This document shows positions 63,960 through 64,000 of a stretch of DNA of 64,000 bases, one piece after another. Numbering within the stretch: the first letter of the stretch is position 1; the number at the start of each line of letters is the position of its first letter. The position numbers and the translations under genes are program-made. The DNA comes from Cytobacillus oceanisediminis (GTDB lineage Bacteria; Bacillota; Bacilli; Bacillales; Cytobacillaceae): the NCBI RefSeq assembly GCF_007830235.1, contig NZ_VLKI01000020.1:1-64000 (forward strand), read 5' to 3'. Below the pieces are notes generated by a model. The model ran no database searches. It saw only the letters and a program-made list of their open reading frames with translations, and was not told where the DNA came from.

Positions 63960-63998
63960 AAAAAAGGACTGACTGCAAATGAGTCAGTCCTTTTTATT
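63960..63998. terminator. Intrinsic terminator ending the micro-ORF cluster
   Basis: AAAAAGGACTGACT pairs with AGTCAGTCCTTTTT across GCAAATG. It is symmetric with A- and T-tracts. Confidence 0.9.
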
Positions 63999-64000
63999 TG

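Overview
This 64 kb window is chromosome from a spore-forming Bacillaceae. The organism looks like a Cytobacillus/Bacillus relative, although the species cannot be fixed from the sequence alone. Sporulation genes (safA-like, a coxA-like YhcN-family lipoprotein, bofC, spoVB, an RsfA-family regulator) support this, as do 6S RNA directly behind aspS, two T-box leaders (hisS-aspS and alaS), strong AGGAGG-type ribosome sites, many TTG starts, and a gene order close to the B. subtilis yrb-yrv-yrr region. Almost all genes lie on the + strand. There are no tRNA, rRNA, CRISPR or prophage genes.

Region by region: (1) 1-5.3 kb holds an IS3-family transposase end, a repeat-rich LysM spore coat protein, a CotS-like kinase, a sporulation lipoprotein and bofC. 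(2) 5.5-13.7 kb holds ruvA-ruvB-(19-codon ORF)-DUF2905-queA-tgt-yajC, a TIGR04086 membrane protein, a DUF421 protein, spoVB and comN. (3) 14-24 kb holds secDF, a cation diffusion facilitator, a LapA-like protein, recJ-apt, relA and dtd. (4) 24.2-32.5 kb holds a five-SH3 amidase, yrzK, the T-box hisS-aspS operon, 6S RNA, a nitronate monooxygenase-like gene and tcdA. (5) 32.5-38.8 kb holds a CCGCG repeat array, an RsfA-family gene, an ABC-2 transporter, rarA, a YczE-like membrane protein and cymR. (6) 39-47 kb holds yrvO-mnmA, a TPR protein, recD2, a run of small genes and an AI-2E-family permease. (7) 47.2-60.6 kb holds T-box alaS, ireB-ruvX-yrzB, mltG-trmR-yrrN-yrrO-udk-greA, pbpI and yrrS. 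(8) 60.6-64 kb holds mobile-element debris, yrzA, mtnN, yrhC and a cluster of five very small ORFs around yrzI.

The genes group into several working sets: Holliday-junction and repair enzymes (ruvAB, recJ, rarA, recD2), tRNA modification (queA-tgt for queuosine, yrvO-mnmA for 2-thiouridine, tcdA for cyclic t6A, trmR-yrrN-yrrO for 5-methoxyuridine), tRNA charging under T-box control, protein export (yajC, secDF), stringent response and purine salvage (relA, apt), and envelope and spore morphogenesis.

The most unusual content is between the genes. A family of short non-coding elements of about 240 bp carries GGCT-TGTTAA terminal inverted repeats and, where intact, 8-bp target duplications. They sit just after stop codons, often against intrinsic terminators, and one now supplies the last base of the rarA stop codon. 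A second dispersed repeat lies inside the hisS T-box transcript. Other unexplained features are two arrays of AAGTTGATGA-like boxes phased at 20-21 bp, a CCGCG array with a period of about 21 bp, a 19-codon ORF that overlaps both ruvB and the next gene, and a cluster of micro-ORFs with excellent ribosome sites at the right end.
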